The notes under the pieces are model-generated. The model was not told where the DNA came from and searched no databases. It saw only the letters and a list, made by a program, of their open reading frames with translations. From positions 1 through 64,000 of the forward strand of contig NZ_LUKQ02000001.1 in NCBI RefSeq assembly GCF_001647025.1: 64,000 nucleotides of DNA, given 5' to 3'. The stretch comes from Endozoicomonas atrinae (lineage in GTDB: Bacteria > Pseudomonadota > Gammaproteobacteria > Pseudomonadales > Endozoicomonadaceae). Position numbers and translations under genes: made by a program. Positions within the stretch are counted from its first letter, which is position 1. Each line of letters begins with the position of its first letter. Positions 16,350 through 23,885 of this stretch are shown here, piece after piece.

Positions 16350-16853
16350 AGGCGCAAAATGTGCGGTATGTTTGTTCCACAAAGCAGAGATCAGCACAGC
16401 ATGCTACGAGCTATAGACGGCTCTTTGCGCATGCAATCACACCACGTCGAACGACTTGAAAAGGAATCTGGATCAATAGCCTCTCCCCCCCCTTTGGGTA
16501 TTCAACCAGTCTCTCGTAAAATGGTGAATACCCTCTGGCTAAGCTATGTTCTAAAGGTTGGTTTGAACGGAGAGTCGCCGTTGAACTCGAACACCCTGAA
16601 CATCTCAACCCCTTTACTCTTCTGGGTATGTCGACGAAAAGCGACAGCTTAACTGCAACTCACTGGATCAGCTATGCAATGAGATGGATATGAGTCGACC
16701 AGGTGCTTCTGAAAGTCTAACCAGGGCTTTGAGAGCTGATTTGGCTATATCTGCCAAGAAAAGTCCCCATAAGTAACTCAGCTTTCCATTTCATCTCCAC
16801 CTGCACTATAGCCCCTCTCGCCGATACCTTTATCTTTTAGAAAGGACAGTCAC
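16350..16853. other. Gene-poor stretch with decayed DUF4250 copy
   Basis: The gap between the exported protein and the NTF2-like gene. It holds a C8 tract (16485-16492), a small inverted repeat (GGGTATTCA near 16496, TGAATACCC near 16525) and the pseudogene listed separately. An apparent 97-codon frame across it runs through the pseudogene in another phase and is not supported. Confidence 0.55.
16580..16703 (+). pseudogene. Broken duplicate of the DUF4250 gene
   Basis: The sequence aligns with 12646-12769: GAACTCGAACACCCTGAACA and AACTCACTGGATCAGCT are recognisable. The start codon is changed from ATG to GTT. One base is lost in codon 17 (GGT ATT GTC has become GGT AT GTC), shifting the frame, and similarity ends near 16703, so the last 20 or so codons are missing. 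Similarity also extends upstream (GCTAAGCTATGTT at 16539, TTGAACGGAGAGTC at 16563), with about 70 bases deleted relative to the intact copy, including the trhO terminator. It is clearly non-functional. Confidence 0.85.
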
Positions 16854-17393
16854 ATGGATATCCACCCTAAGCTGCAAGAGCTCCTTGATAAACAGGAAAT
16901 CACTGAGATCATGTATAAGTTTGCCCGTGCACTGGATCGCGTTGATGGTGAACTGATGAAATCAACCTACTGGGAAGACGCTATTGAAGAACACCAAGAC
17001 CCCATCTTTCCAGAGCTGTTTTTCTATAACGACAATGCGTGGAAATTTGTCGAGCCTGCTATGGAAGGGTTCAGACAGTTAAAGGCAACACAGCACCGGG
17101 TCAGTAATCCCCTGATTGAACTGGAAGGAGACAATGCCACCGCTGAATGTTATGTCTGGGCCTATCATCTGCATGATGAGAACGGCATCGATAAAGAAGG
17201 CATTCTTGGAGGACGTCATCACTTCAAATTTGAACGGAGAAATGGTGAATGGCGTATAAAACACCGCTCAACAGTTTTTGACTGGAATCAGAATCAAAAC
17301 TCCACAGCCATCTGGAGCGAAAAATACGATGATAAATATCGTGGAAAACGAGACCGGTCAGATGAAAGCTACAGCTACCTGAAAAAGTGTTGA
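16854..17393 (+). CDS. SnoaL/NTF2-like family protein
   Basis: A 179-residue soluble protein. The N-terminal helix IHPKLQELLDKQEITEIMYK then FARALDRVD, and the pattern HRVSNPLIELEGDNATAECY with LGGRHHFKFERRNGEWRIKH are typical of the SnoaL-like polyketide cyclase/dehydratase branch of the NTF2 superfamily (LinA-like). Such proteins act as small dehydratases, isomerases or binding domains. A His-Asp type dyad is possible (D28 in ALDRVD, H near 82) but unproven. It stands alone with AAAGGA upstream of the start. The substrate is unknown. Confidence 0.75.
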   Translation: MDIHPKLQELLDKQEITEIMYKFARALDRVDGELMKSTYWEDAIEEHQDPIFPELFFYNDNAWKFVEPAMEGFRQLKATQHRVSNPLIELEGDNATAECYVWAYHLHDENGIDKEGILGGRHHFKFERRNGEWRIKHRSTVFDWNQNQNSTAIWSEKYDDKYRGKRDRSDESYSYLKKC

Positions 17394-17485
17394 TTAAAAT
17401 ATCTGAAGAGGAATAAAACGCCTCTCTGAGATACCTTCAAGGGTATTGCTATCCTTTATTTTTGATTTTCAGAATGGCTCTGCCA

Positions 17486-17525
17486 AGGGGCGTTACCAAA
17501 GGCCATAAAACCGGTTGGTAACGCC
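17486..17525. repeat. Minimal MITE B remnant (inverted ends only)
   Basis: AGGGGCGTTACCAA and TTGGTAACGCC, the family B ends, face each other across 15 bases. The remnant abuts the TAG stop of the minus-strand gene at 17528. It could now act as a terminator hairpin. Confidence 0.7.
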
Positions 17526-17527
17526 AA

Positions 17528-18139
17528 CTATGCAAAATACTGCCAGACCAGTTTCACGGATAACGTTCCACCTCTAACCGCATGCACCAGTAAAATAGCA
17601 AACCCCAGGGTCATCAATGGCAACAGTGGGCGCTTTTCCTCCTGGAGAAAATACCAGCCAGCCCCCATTAAGCAGATTGCCAGTATTACCTGTCGGGCGT
17701 CCACAGGCTCGCCGGAAACCACCTCCATAAAAATTGCCAGACAGCCAATCACATTGGCAATCAGCCAGATCGGTGACAGCATACCAATGCTACCCAGAAC
17801 CGGAAACTTGATCAGTGCACCACCCGTCCAGGATTTGGGTTGAAGATCCGATGACAGGTGAAAGGCAATCCCCAGGGCCAGACCCGCGGCAATGGGTGAA
17901 AGACCGAAAGCCCAGACAATCAGTGCAGGAAAACAGGAGTGCGTTATTGCTGAACGATGAGAGAGTCCCGGTGTCAATAAGTCCAGATCCGGCAAACGAA
18001 TACCGGCAATCAGGCCGGCAAGAAAAAGTAGAATCTCTTCCATGAAGGCCATGGTGGGCCAGAATGGGCAAAATTCTCTGGCTGCCAGAACCAAACCCGC
18101 CAACAGAAAAGCCATCAGCGGTGCACCATACAACTTCAT
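17528..18139 (-). CDS. YdjM-like inner membrane metal-dependent hydrolase family protein
   Basis: A 203-residue polytopic membrane protein. LPDLDLLTPGLSHRSAITHS near residues 49-68 matches the DxD...HR(G/S)xTHS motif of the YdjM/LexA-regulated family, annotated as membrane-bound putative metal-dependent hydrolases. Several other hydrophobic segments follow. It ends on a MITE B remnant. The downstream neighbour on the same strand is absent, and upstream lies a methyltransferase-family gene 71 bases away that may be cotranscribed. Its biochemical role is not established for the family. Confidence 0.72.
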   Translation of the reverse strand: MKLYGAPLMAFLLAGLVLAAREFCPFWPTMAFMEEILLFLAGLIAGIRLPDLDLLTPGLSHRSAITHSCFPALIVWAFGLSPIAAGLALGIAFHLSSDLQPKSWTGGALIKFPVLGSIGMLSPIWLIANVIGCLAIFMEVVSGEPVDARQVILAICLMGAGWYFLQEEKRPLLPLMTLGFAILLVHAVRGGTLSVKLVWQYFA

Positions 18140-18210
18140 AGATCACAAAACAGGCATACAGAACAGGGGGGATGGACTATAACCGTTTTGGTATCATTAA
18201 AGCCAGTCTA

Positions 18211-18675
18211 CTACAGCCAACGCCTCACTGACCGTTCGTAGTTTACAAATCCATCTCCAAATAGAGTTTCCAGCACTTTTTCTTCCGGTATTATTTGAAA
18301 GCGTGTCATGTAAAGGATGAAGCATGGAATCAATGCCAGTGCCACGATATTGGTCAGCCAAAGCCCCCAACCAATAAGAAAAATAGCAAACCCAAGGTAC
18401 ATGGGGTTTCTCGTAAACTGATAGATACCTCTGGTTACCAGGGATGATGCAGCCTCAGGATTGACTGGGTTAACCGTCGTTTTCTGTTTTCTGAAACTAA
18501 TCACTCCAGCCAGTGCTATGCCAAACGCCAGTAAGGAAAACAATATGAAGAGCCCCAACCGAATCTCACGGCTCAGGTCAAAGCCCAGAGGAATATACTT
18601 TCTGGCAAGCCACATGGCAGCCCCAAACAGTAAAACCAATAGTAATGGGGGGATTTTCAGTTCAAGGCTTTTCAC
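18211..18675 (-). CDS. Isoprenylcysteine carboxyl methyltransferase-like (ICMT/PEMT) membrane protein
   Basis: A 154-residue membrane protein with four to five helices. LVTRGIYQFTRNPMYLGFAI at about 86-105 is the signature region of the ICMT/phospholipid methyltransferase-like family (G.Y...RNPMYLG), and the C-terminal EE.VLE..FGD.F..Y...VRRW matches its SAM-binding helix. Bacterial members methylate small or lipid substrates and are poorly characterised. It lies 71 bases upstream of the YdjM-like gene on the same strand and may form a unit with it. Confidence 0.85.
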   Translation of the reverse strand: MKSLELKIPPLLLVLLFGAAMWLARKYIPLGFDLSREIRLGLFILFSLLAFGIALAGVISFRKQKTTVNPVNPEAASSLVTRGIYQFTRNPMYLGFAIFLIGWGLWLTNIVALALIPCFILYMTRFQIIPEEKVLETLFGDGFVNYERSVRRWL

Positions 18676-18798
18676 GGGATTTTCCTTGTCTTATTTTTTA
18701 TCCAGAATTTAGAACACCATTCTACCGCACCATTTGCTTTCAATCCTACGCAGGTAATACACTCCCCCCACTATTTACTGCACTAGCGTTGATGACTG

Positions 18799-19191
18799 AT
18801 GACTTACAAACTCAACGACAAACAGTTTGAATCCATTCAGAAACTGGCTGACCATGAGCGTTATGACTACTTTCTGAAAAAGGTGGCGGACTGGGAAGAG
18901 ATCTGGAGCCTGCACAGCCCGGAAGGTTGGGTAGAGCTGTCATCCAGCGATGGTGAAGAGTGTCTGCCTGTCTGGCCCCATCCGGATTTCGCCAAAGCCT
19001 GGGCCGTGGATGACTGGTCTGACTGCCAGCCAAAGGCCATTAATCTGGAAGTATGGCTGGAGCGCTGGACTCCAGGCCTGGAGCGTGATAACACCATGCT
19101 GGCAGTATTCCCAGTGGATGAAGAAGAGGGGCTTGTTGTAACACCTTCTGAATTGCAGGAAGCCATTCTTGGAGAGTTAGAGCAGGGATAA
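18799..19191 (+). CDS. DUF2750 domain-containing protein
   Basis: A 130-residue acidic, Trp-rich soluble protein. The arrangement RYDYFLKKVADWEEIWSL, then a strand with EECLPVWPHPDFAKAW, and NLEVWLERWTPGLE with VFPVDEEEGLVVTPSELQEA is characteristic of DUF2750, a small conserved family of unknown function in gammaproteobacteria. It starts with ATG 18 bases after an in-frame TTG-rich leader and ends before a strong stem-loop. No partner is evident nearby. Confidence 0.85.
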   Translation: MTYKLNDKQFESIQKLADHERYDYFLKKVADWEEIWSLHSPEGWVELSSSDGEECLPVWPHPDFAKAWAVDDWSDCQPKAINLEVWLERWTPGLERDNTMLAVFPVDEEEGLVVTPSELQEAILGELEQG

Positions 19192-19205
19192 TCTTGCTCT
19201 TATTA

Positions 19206-19250
19206 ACTTCAAAGGCACAAGAGACACATTGGTTCCTGTGCCTTTGAAGT
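19206..19250 (+). terminator. Stem-loop after the DUF2750 gene
   Basis: A perfect 14-bp inverted repeat, ACTTCAAAGGCACA with TGTGCCTTTGAAGT, and a 17-base loop lie between converging genes. No T run is present, so it may act as an mRNA 3' end stabiliser as well. Confidence 0.6.
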
Positions 19251-19286
19251 GAACGCCAAGGAATATCCCCCTCTTATTCATCATAC

Positions 19287-19838
19287 TCAATGCGCCATAT
19301 GCTGGCCTTTGATTTCATCCATTGCATGAGCAACGACAGTCTTCTTATCACCATTACTGAAGGTGATCGTCACCGGGACTTTACTGTTGGTCGCTATAGG
19401 CTTCTTAAGTCCCATCAACATCACATGATAGCCACCCGGCTTTAGCTCCAACTGATCACCCGGCTTGATGGTAATGTTATCCACACGGCGCATTTTCATC
19501 ATGCCATTGTTCATTTCTGTGGTATGAAGCTCTGTTTTCTTGGCAACAGGGCTGCTTAACGACCGAATCTGAACAGCCTCATGAGTACCATTCTGGATAG
19601 TCATATAAGCAGCCGATGAGGACATCCCGGGCTTAGTAGCACGGGCACTGGCATTCAGTAACTGCAACTCTTGTTTAGAATGCTCTTTTGAGTGAGCGTG
19701 GGAATGCGAATGACTGTGTCCATTCTGTGCAGCCGCAGCAGTGTGCGCCATTATTAGCACCATCAGAGCCATCATACTCTTGACGGCTGTTCGCATAACC
19801 CTGACTACTCTGGAATACAAAATCGTTCCACCTTCCAT
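19287..19838 (-). CDS. Periplasmic copper chaperone PCu(A)C
   Basis: An exported copper-binding protein delivering Cu(I) in the periplasm, for example to cytochrome oxidase. The motif H-x10-M-x21-H-x-M is exact: His in ELHTTEM, Met in MKMRRV, and HVM in GGYHVML. The mature N-terminus also has a His-rich stretch (HSHSHSHAHSKEHS), likely an extra metal site. A signal peptide covers MRTAVKSMMALMVLIMAHTA; the true start may be the ATG at 19796. The upstream same-strand gene (20091-20633) is a membrane-anchored protein with a Met-rich patch. The two would be about 60 bases apart without the MITE between them. Confidence 0.88.
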   Translation of the reverse strand: MEGGTILYSRVVRVMRTAVKSMMALMVLIMAHTAAAAQNGHSHSHSHAHSKEHSKQELQLLNASARATKPGMSSSAAYMTIQNGTHEAVQIRSLSSPVAKKTELHTTEMNNGMMKMRRVDNITIKPGDQLELKPGGYHVMLMGLKKPIATNSKVPVTITFSNGDKKTVVAHAMDEIKGQHMAH

Positions 19839-19904
19839 TACTCAACTCCACTCGTCATTAGAAGTATTATGGGAGAATAGCAATCTACTGTGAGCTTGCT
19901 TATA

Positions 19905-20108
19905 GGGGGCGTTCTCAATTAGCCATGAGTACAGTTGATCACACAGCATGAATGAGTGTGTGACCAACCCGAAGGGCCGCCCATGGTTTGTGCCATCACT
20001 ACTTTATGTGGAATAACCACACTACGTAGTTCGCGCCTTTATGCCCTGAGGGTATTGCCTGGCAAAAAACATGGGTGACTGGTCACATGGCTAATTGAGA
20101 ACGCCCCC
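19905..20108. repeat. MITE family B, subfamily copy B3 (204 bp, TA-flanked)
   Basis: The ends are GGGGGCGTTCTCAATTAGCC and its reverse complement, flanked by TA at 19903-19904 and 20109-20110. Read in reverse, the interior shares with B1 and B2 the core around GCGTAGTGTGGTT, TCCACAT and the CCCTTCGGGTTGGTCA region. It is inserted exactly at the stop codon of the minus-strand gene at 20091-20633. Confidence 0.85.
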
Positions 20109-20633
20109 TACATTATCCAACTCAAAAAGAATGGTATGAACCGCTTCTCTGGTTTCAATTTTCAACCTTGCGACCCAGACCATTTTGCTGTCAGTTGTAC
20201 AAAAAGTGATACTGCCGGTACCAGTATACAGGTCAGTGCCTGAAGCGTGTCCAGATTGTTTCTCTAAGTTGAAGGGCATTAATCCCATGGGCATATCACG
20301 CCCGACAAATTCCATGCTGACCTTTTCAGCAGCAAGCCCGGAAACTTCTGCCTTTATATCCAGTGGCTGCCCCGTCGGCATTGACGCTGGCAAAATGCTA
20401 AGTGTTATCGAACCATCCCCTACTCTGGTCTGACACCCTTTGAACGTGTTGCAGTAACTGACGGTTTGAAATGCCTGCTTATCGACAGACGTTTCACTCT
20501 TGTTCAGCGAACGTGATAAATAAAATACCAGCAGTAAGCCAAGCAATAGTGCTATCGAGAGGAGAAACTGGGATAAGTGCTTTGACACGTTTTTCATCAT
20601 TATTAGAATCAAAATTAACTTGCAGGTACGCAT
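20091..20633 (-). CDS. Membrane-anchored periplasmic protein, possibly copper-related, with MITE-modified C-terminus
   Basis: A 180-residue protein with an N-terminal membrane anchor (about residues 22-42, FLLSIALLLGLLLVFYLS) and a periplasmic domain with three Cys and a Met-rich patch (GRDMPMGLMPFNL). I do not recognise a named family, but the Met patch and the downstream PCu(A)C gene suggest a role in copper handling. The last residues, GGVLN, and the TAG stop are read from MITE B3. Removing the MITE to one TA restores GTA TAA, so the original protein ended in ELDNV. The start may be the ATG pair at 20600/20597 rather than 20633. Confidence 0.7.
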   Translation of the reverse strand: MRTCKLILILIMMKNVSKHLSQFLLSIALLLGLLLVFYLSRSLNKSETSVDKQAFQTVSYCNTFKGCQTRVGDGSITLSILPASMPTGQPLDIKAEVSGLAAEKVSMEFVGRDMPMGLMPFNLEKQSGHASGTDLYTGTGSITFCTTDSKMVWVARLKIETREAVHTILFELDNVGGVLN

Positions 20634-20702
20634 TATAGGCTTTTTACTTATAGAGAACAGAAGAACGTTCTCCTGAAATCACTTTTTGAGGAAGCACAGA
20701 CC

Positions 20703-21518
20703 GTGGCACAAGGGAACGATCAACTCTCACTTTTTGATAGCCATTGCCATCTTAATTTTTCGGATTTTGATACTGATCGTGCAAAGGTATTGAGTCAGGC
20801 AAAAAAGGAAAGCGTCAGTCACCTTTGTATTCCCGCGACAAAACACCAAGAATGGCTCTCTCTCATCAAAGAATTAGAAGTGATTTCTAAAGAGAGCTCT
20901 GTAAGCGTCGTAACGGCCCTTGGGCTTCACCCCTGGTTTATTGCTGAGCACAGTCTCGAGCAACTTGACGTATTGGATAAGCTGCTAAAACAACGTCCCT
21001 CAAGAGTTGTTGCCATAGGAGAAACGGGGCTGGATTTTTTTGACCGTAACATCACCCCACAGGCAAAGAACAAACAACTCACTTTGTTTACTGGTCATGT
21101 AAAACTGGCCTGTCTACACCAGATGCCGCTGATTATTCATAGCCGGAAAAGCCATGATGAGATACTGAAAGTACTGCGAAAATTCAAACCCGAGAGCACC
21201 GGAATTATTCACGCCTTTTCAGGCAGTGAACAACAGGCTAAAGAATACCTGAAGTTGGGATTTAAACTGGGATTTGGTGGTGGCATAACCTACCCAAGAG
21301 CCAGCAAAACAAGACATCTGGCAGCTACCCTGCCAATCGACAGTATTGTTCTTGAGACCGATGCACCGGATATGCCATTGAATGGCTATCAGGGAGAAAG
21401 AAATGAGCCAGGAAGAGTGAAGCAGGTTGCTGAGTGCCTGGCAGAGCTGAGAGGAATCTCTTTAATGGAGGTGGCAGAAGCCACCTCTCACAACTGTCGT
21501 ACGCTATTCAGAATATGA
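20703..21518 (+). CDS. TatD-family metal-dependent hydrolase/deoxyribonuclease
   Basis: A TatD/YjjV-type TIM-barrel hydrolase of 271 residues, proposed to act on DNA or small phosphoesters. Metal ligands are visible: FDSHCHL (His14, His16), the Glu of GETGLDFFDR, a His in PLIIHSRKSHDE, a His in GIIHAFSGS and the Asp in LETDAPDMPL. The start is GTG at 20703 with TGAGGAAG (20688-20695) upstream. The gene ends three bases from the convergent ibpA stop. Of the family paralogues, length and motifs best match YjjV/YcfH; I cannot separate these. Confidence 0.87.
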   Translation: MAQGNDQLSLFDSHCHLNFSDFDTDRAKVLSQAKKESVSHLCIPATKHQEWLSLIKELEVISKESSVSVVTALGLHPWFIAEHSLEQLDVLDKLLKQRPSRVVAIGETGLDFFDRNITPQAKNKQLTLFTGHVKLACLHQMPLIIHSRKSHDEILKVLRKFKPESTGIIHAFSGSEQQAKEYLKLGFKLGFGGGITYPRASKTRHLAATLPIDSIVLETDAPDMPLNGYQGERNEPGRVKQVAECLAELRGISLMEVAEATSHNCRTLFRI

Positions 21519-21521
21519 CGT

Positions 21522-21986
21522 TTAAGCGCCTTCGGCTTCCAGTAACTTGTTCTGGCCGATATTGATTTTCCTTGGCTTCATCGCCTCTGGAATTTCACGT
21601 TCAAGATCGATATGCAGGAGACCATTGTCCATGGTCGCACCGGTTACACGAACGTAGTCGGCCAGCTGGAAACGGCGCTCAAAGTTACGCTCGGCAATGC
21701 CCTGATACAGGTATTTGCGCTCTGCATCGTCTGGCTTTTTCTTACCCTGAACAATCAGTACGCCCTCACGGCTTTCTATTTCCAGCTCATCTTCCGCAAA
21801 GCCGGCAACCGCCATGGTGATACGGTATTCGTTCTCATCCAGCAGTTCGATGTTGTAAGGAGGATAACCATTATTTTTGGGAGTCTGAGAGTGCCCGGCG
21901 TTCATGGACTCCAGAAGGTGAGCCATCCGGTCAAAGCCGATAGCAGAGCGGTACAGGGGAGTGAAATCAAAATCGAAAGTACGCAT
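21522..21986 (-). CDS. ibpA: Small heat-shock protein IbpA (Hsp20)
   Basis: An ATP-independent holdase that binds aggregating proteins in the cytoplasm; 154 residues. The N-terminus [16 protein letters not shown] is the IbpA/IbpB signature. The alpha-crystallin domain (about 40-130) contains [30 protein letters not shown] and the [14 protein letters not shown] motif. The start is placed at the second ATG (21986), because GAGG at about 8 bases fits it and not the ATG at 21992. The leader TTGCTCTATTGAGGA could pair and mask the ribosome binding site, as in ROSE thermometers. Confidence 0.9.
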   Translation of the reverse strand: MRTFDFDFTPLYRSAIGFDRMAHLLESMNAGHSQTPKNNGYPPYNIELLDENEYRITMAVAGFAEDELEIESREGVLIVQGKKKPDDAERKYLYQGIAERNFERRFQLADYVRVTGATMDNGLLHIDLEREIPEAMKPRKINIGQNKLLEAEGA

Positions 21987-22095
21987 AGTCATATCCTCAA
22001 TAGAGCAATATGTTGATTAAGTCGGCTTTTCATAATGAACAAGCCGTGGTTCACAGTGCTGCTTTGAGCCACTGTTAACTCTAATATGTGTACGT
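21987..22095 (-). promoter_or_regulatory. ibpA leader with possible ROSE-like RNA thermometer
   Basis: The sequence immediately before the gene contains TTGCT a few bases upstream of GAGGAT. In ROSE-type thermometers a U(U/C)GCU segment pairs with the AGGA ribosome binding site. Further upstream there are complementary stretches (for example CACGGCTTG and a later AAGCCG). No clear sigma-32 promoter was found. The call is an inference from known ibpA control in gammaproteobacteria. Confidence 0.35.
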
Positions 22096-22129
22096 TTATT
22101 CCGATTCCAACCCTGCAGACAGATTTTTT

Positions 22130-22633
22130 TTAACCCATCTTTTTTAAAACAACGTCCAGATGGTGGTCCAGCATCCGGTCACCATCGAACAGATAGCGTC
22201 CTTTGAACGTGTTCCCCTTCAACATCTCAGGTATCCAGATAATGTCGTCTGCCCACATCTCGTCATAGGGGATCTGATCCAGGGAGAACCACAACGGTAT
22301 GGCTTCATCCGTCTCTTCCGGTGAGCCGGTGAAATCTCTTGCCACATAGGTATGCACATGAATGGAGTAACCATCAGTGAACTGGAAAAGGCTCTCCCCA
22401 CAGAACTCAGGATTAACCGGAGTGATGCACAGCTCTTCCTGCACTTCACGGATCGCACACTCCAGCAGGGTTTCACCAGACTCAAGCCGCCCTCCTGGCC
22501 CATTGATTTTTCCAGCCCCTAATCCACGTTTTTTCCGAATCAGCAGAATTTGCTCATCCTTGATAACAAACGTCAGCGTAGCGGGGTCTTTGGCCTGCCA
22601 GGAGTCCCAGTCAATATCCTGCAATGTTTGCAT
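22130..22633 (-). CDS. Nudix hydrolase, MTH1/NUDT1-like (oxidised purine nucleotide sanitation)
   Basis: A 167-residue Nudix protein. The box GGRLESGETLLECAIREVQE then ELCI follows GX5EX7REUXEEXGU except that the penultimate Gly is Cys. The flanking KKRGLGAGKINGPGG, FQFTDGYSIHVHTYVA, EETDEAIPLWFSLDQIPYDE and MWADDIIWIPEML closely follow the eukaryotic MTH1 (8-oxo-dGTPase) pattern of W/F..D.IP...MW.DD..W.P. It likely hydrolyses 8-oxo- or other damaged purine nucleotides. It ends 29 bases from the HxlR gene on the same strand. Confidence 0.85.
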   Translation of the reverse strand: MQTLQDIDWDSWQAKDPATLTFVIKDEQILLIRKKRGLGAGKINGPGGRLESGETLLECAIREVQEELCITPVNPEFCGESLFQFTDGYSIHVHTYVARDFTGSPEETDEAIPLWFSLDQIPYDEMWADDIIWIPEMLKGNTFKGRYLFDGDRMLDHHLDVVLKKMG

Positions 22634-22661
22634 GAATCAATTCCTGCCTGTTTAAAGATAT

Positions 22662-23081
22662 TTAACATACCTCAGCTTCACGTTTGGAGGCAGCATTATT
22701 GCTATCTGTGGCAGCTTTTGCCTCCTCGTAAAACAACCCCCACTGCATCAGACTGTCGATAACCGGCCTGAGGGTTTTGCCCAGTTCCGTCAGCTGATAC
22801 TCCACTCTGGGCGGTACTTCCGGATAAATCGTTCGTATCACCAGCCCATCGTCCTCCAGACTTCGCAACTGAAGAGTCAGCATTCTCTGCGTTATTCGTG
22901 GCAGTCGTCTCTTCAGCTCGCTGAACCGCAGACAGCCAGATTCCAGCAGCTTATAGAGAATCACCCCCTTCCACTTTCCCCCAATAATTTCCTGCGTCAC
23001 TTCCACTGGACAGGGTTTACTACCCGCAAGATATTCCTGCTCTCCCCGCACTTCTGATACTCCTGATGTCGATAAAGCCAC
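22662..23081 (-). CDS. HxlR-family transcriptional regulator
   Basis: A 139-residue winged helix-turn-helix protein. Its hallmarks are [20 protein letters not shown] then [40 protein letters not shown] and [23 protein letters not shown]. The single Cys near residue 24 is the conserved HxlR/HypR cysteine that can sense aldehydes or quinones. It is divergent from a nitroreductase gene (23209-23877) across a 127-base gap, the classic arrangement of a HypR-type regulator with its oxidoreductase target. Confidence 0.9.
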   Translation of the reverse strand: MALSTSGVSEVRGEQEYLAGSKPCPVEVTQEIIGGKWKGVILYKLLESGCLRFSELKRRLPRITQRMLTLQLRSLEDDGLVIRTIYPEVPPRVEYQLTELGKTLRPVIDSLMQWGLFYEEAKAATDSNNAASKREAEVC

Positions 23082-23208
23082 TCAATAGTATAAAATTGGT
23101 ACTTAAATACAATTCAATATACTACCTATCATTTTTGTGCTTTCTTCCTATTTTATCCTGACGACAATAGAATGCAGCCCTTGACTACTGTTGTATATGG
23201 TCTGAACA

Positions 23209-23877
23209 ATGAACACTTCCCTGCGTAAACAAATTCTGGATGCTTTCAACTTCCGTCACGCCTGCAAAAGCTTTGATGCAAGCCGGAAAATATCCGATGA
23301 GGATTTTGATTTCATTCTGGAAGCCGGACGCCTTTCCCCCAGTTCATTTGGCTTTGAGCCCTGGAAGTTTCTGGTGATCCAGAATCCGGAATTGAGGGAA
23401 AAGATCAAAACCGTCAGCTGGGGGGCCCAGGGACAGTTACCAACAGCCAGTCATTTTGTCATCATTCTGGCCCGCAAAGAAAACAGCATGCATTATGAGT
23501 CTGAATATATCCTGGACCATATGCGTCATGTGAAACAGCTGCCTGAAGATGTTGTGGATATGATCAGCGAGTTCTACCGTGACTTTCAAAACAGTGACTT
23601 CCGGCTGACCGAATCTCCCAGAGCCATGTTTGACTGGGCCTGTAAACAGACTTATATCGCACTCGGTAATATGATGAGCGTAGCTGCTCAGATTGGCATT
23701 GACTCCTGCCCGATTGAAGGTTTTGACCGGGAAAAGCTGGAGCCACTAATGGCACAGGAAGGCCTGTTGGACAGCCGCGAGTTTGGCGTCAGTGTCATGG
23801 TCGCTTTCGGCTACCGGGAAAACGAGCCTTACCCAAAAACTCGTCACGGGCAGGAAGCCGTTGTCGAATGGCACTGA
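23209..23877 (+). CDS. NAD(P)H-dependent oxidoreductase, nitroreductase family (NfsB/YfkO-like)
   Basis: A 222-residue FMN-dependent reductase. FRHACKSFDASRKISDEDF, LEAGRLSPSSFGFEPWKFLV, the QLPTASHFVIILARK strand, the central DWACKQTYIALGNMMSVAAQ then IGIDSCPIEGFD, and the C-terminal GYRENEP..KTRH are canonical. Likely substrates are quinones, nitroaromatics or reactive electrophiles. It is divergently arranged with an HxlR regulator that probably controls it. The next gene is convergent and 9 bases away. Confidence 0.9.
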   Translation: MNTSLRKQILDAFNFRHACKSFDASRKISDEDFDFILEAGRLSPSSFGFEPWKFLVIQNPELREKIKTVSWGAQGQLPTASHFVIILARKENSMHYESEYILDHMRHVKQLPEDVVDMISEFYRDFQNSDFRLTESPRAMFDWACKQTYIALGNMMSVAAQIGIDSCPIEGFDREKLEPLMAQEGLLDSREFGVSVMVAFGYRENEPYPKTRHGQEAVVEWH

Positions 23878-23885
23878 GCGCCAGC

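Noticed and set aside
16359-16652. A 97-codon plus-strand frame after the exported protein gene
   Set aside because: It runs through the decayed DUF4250 copy in a different frame and has no coding features.
22040-22110. A sigma-32 promoter for ibpA
   Set aside because: No CTTGAA...CCCCAT-like pair at suitable spacing could be found in the leader.
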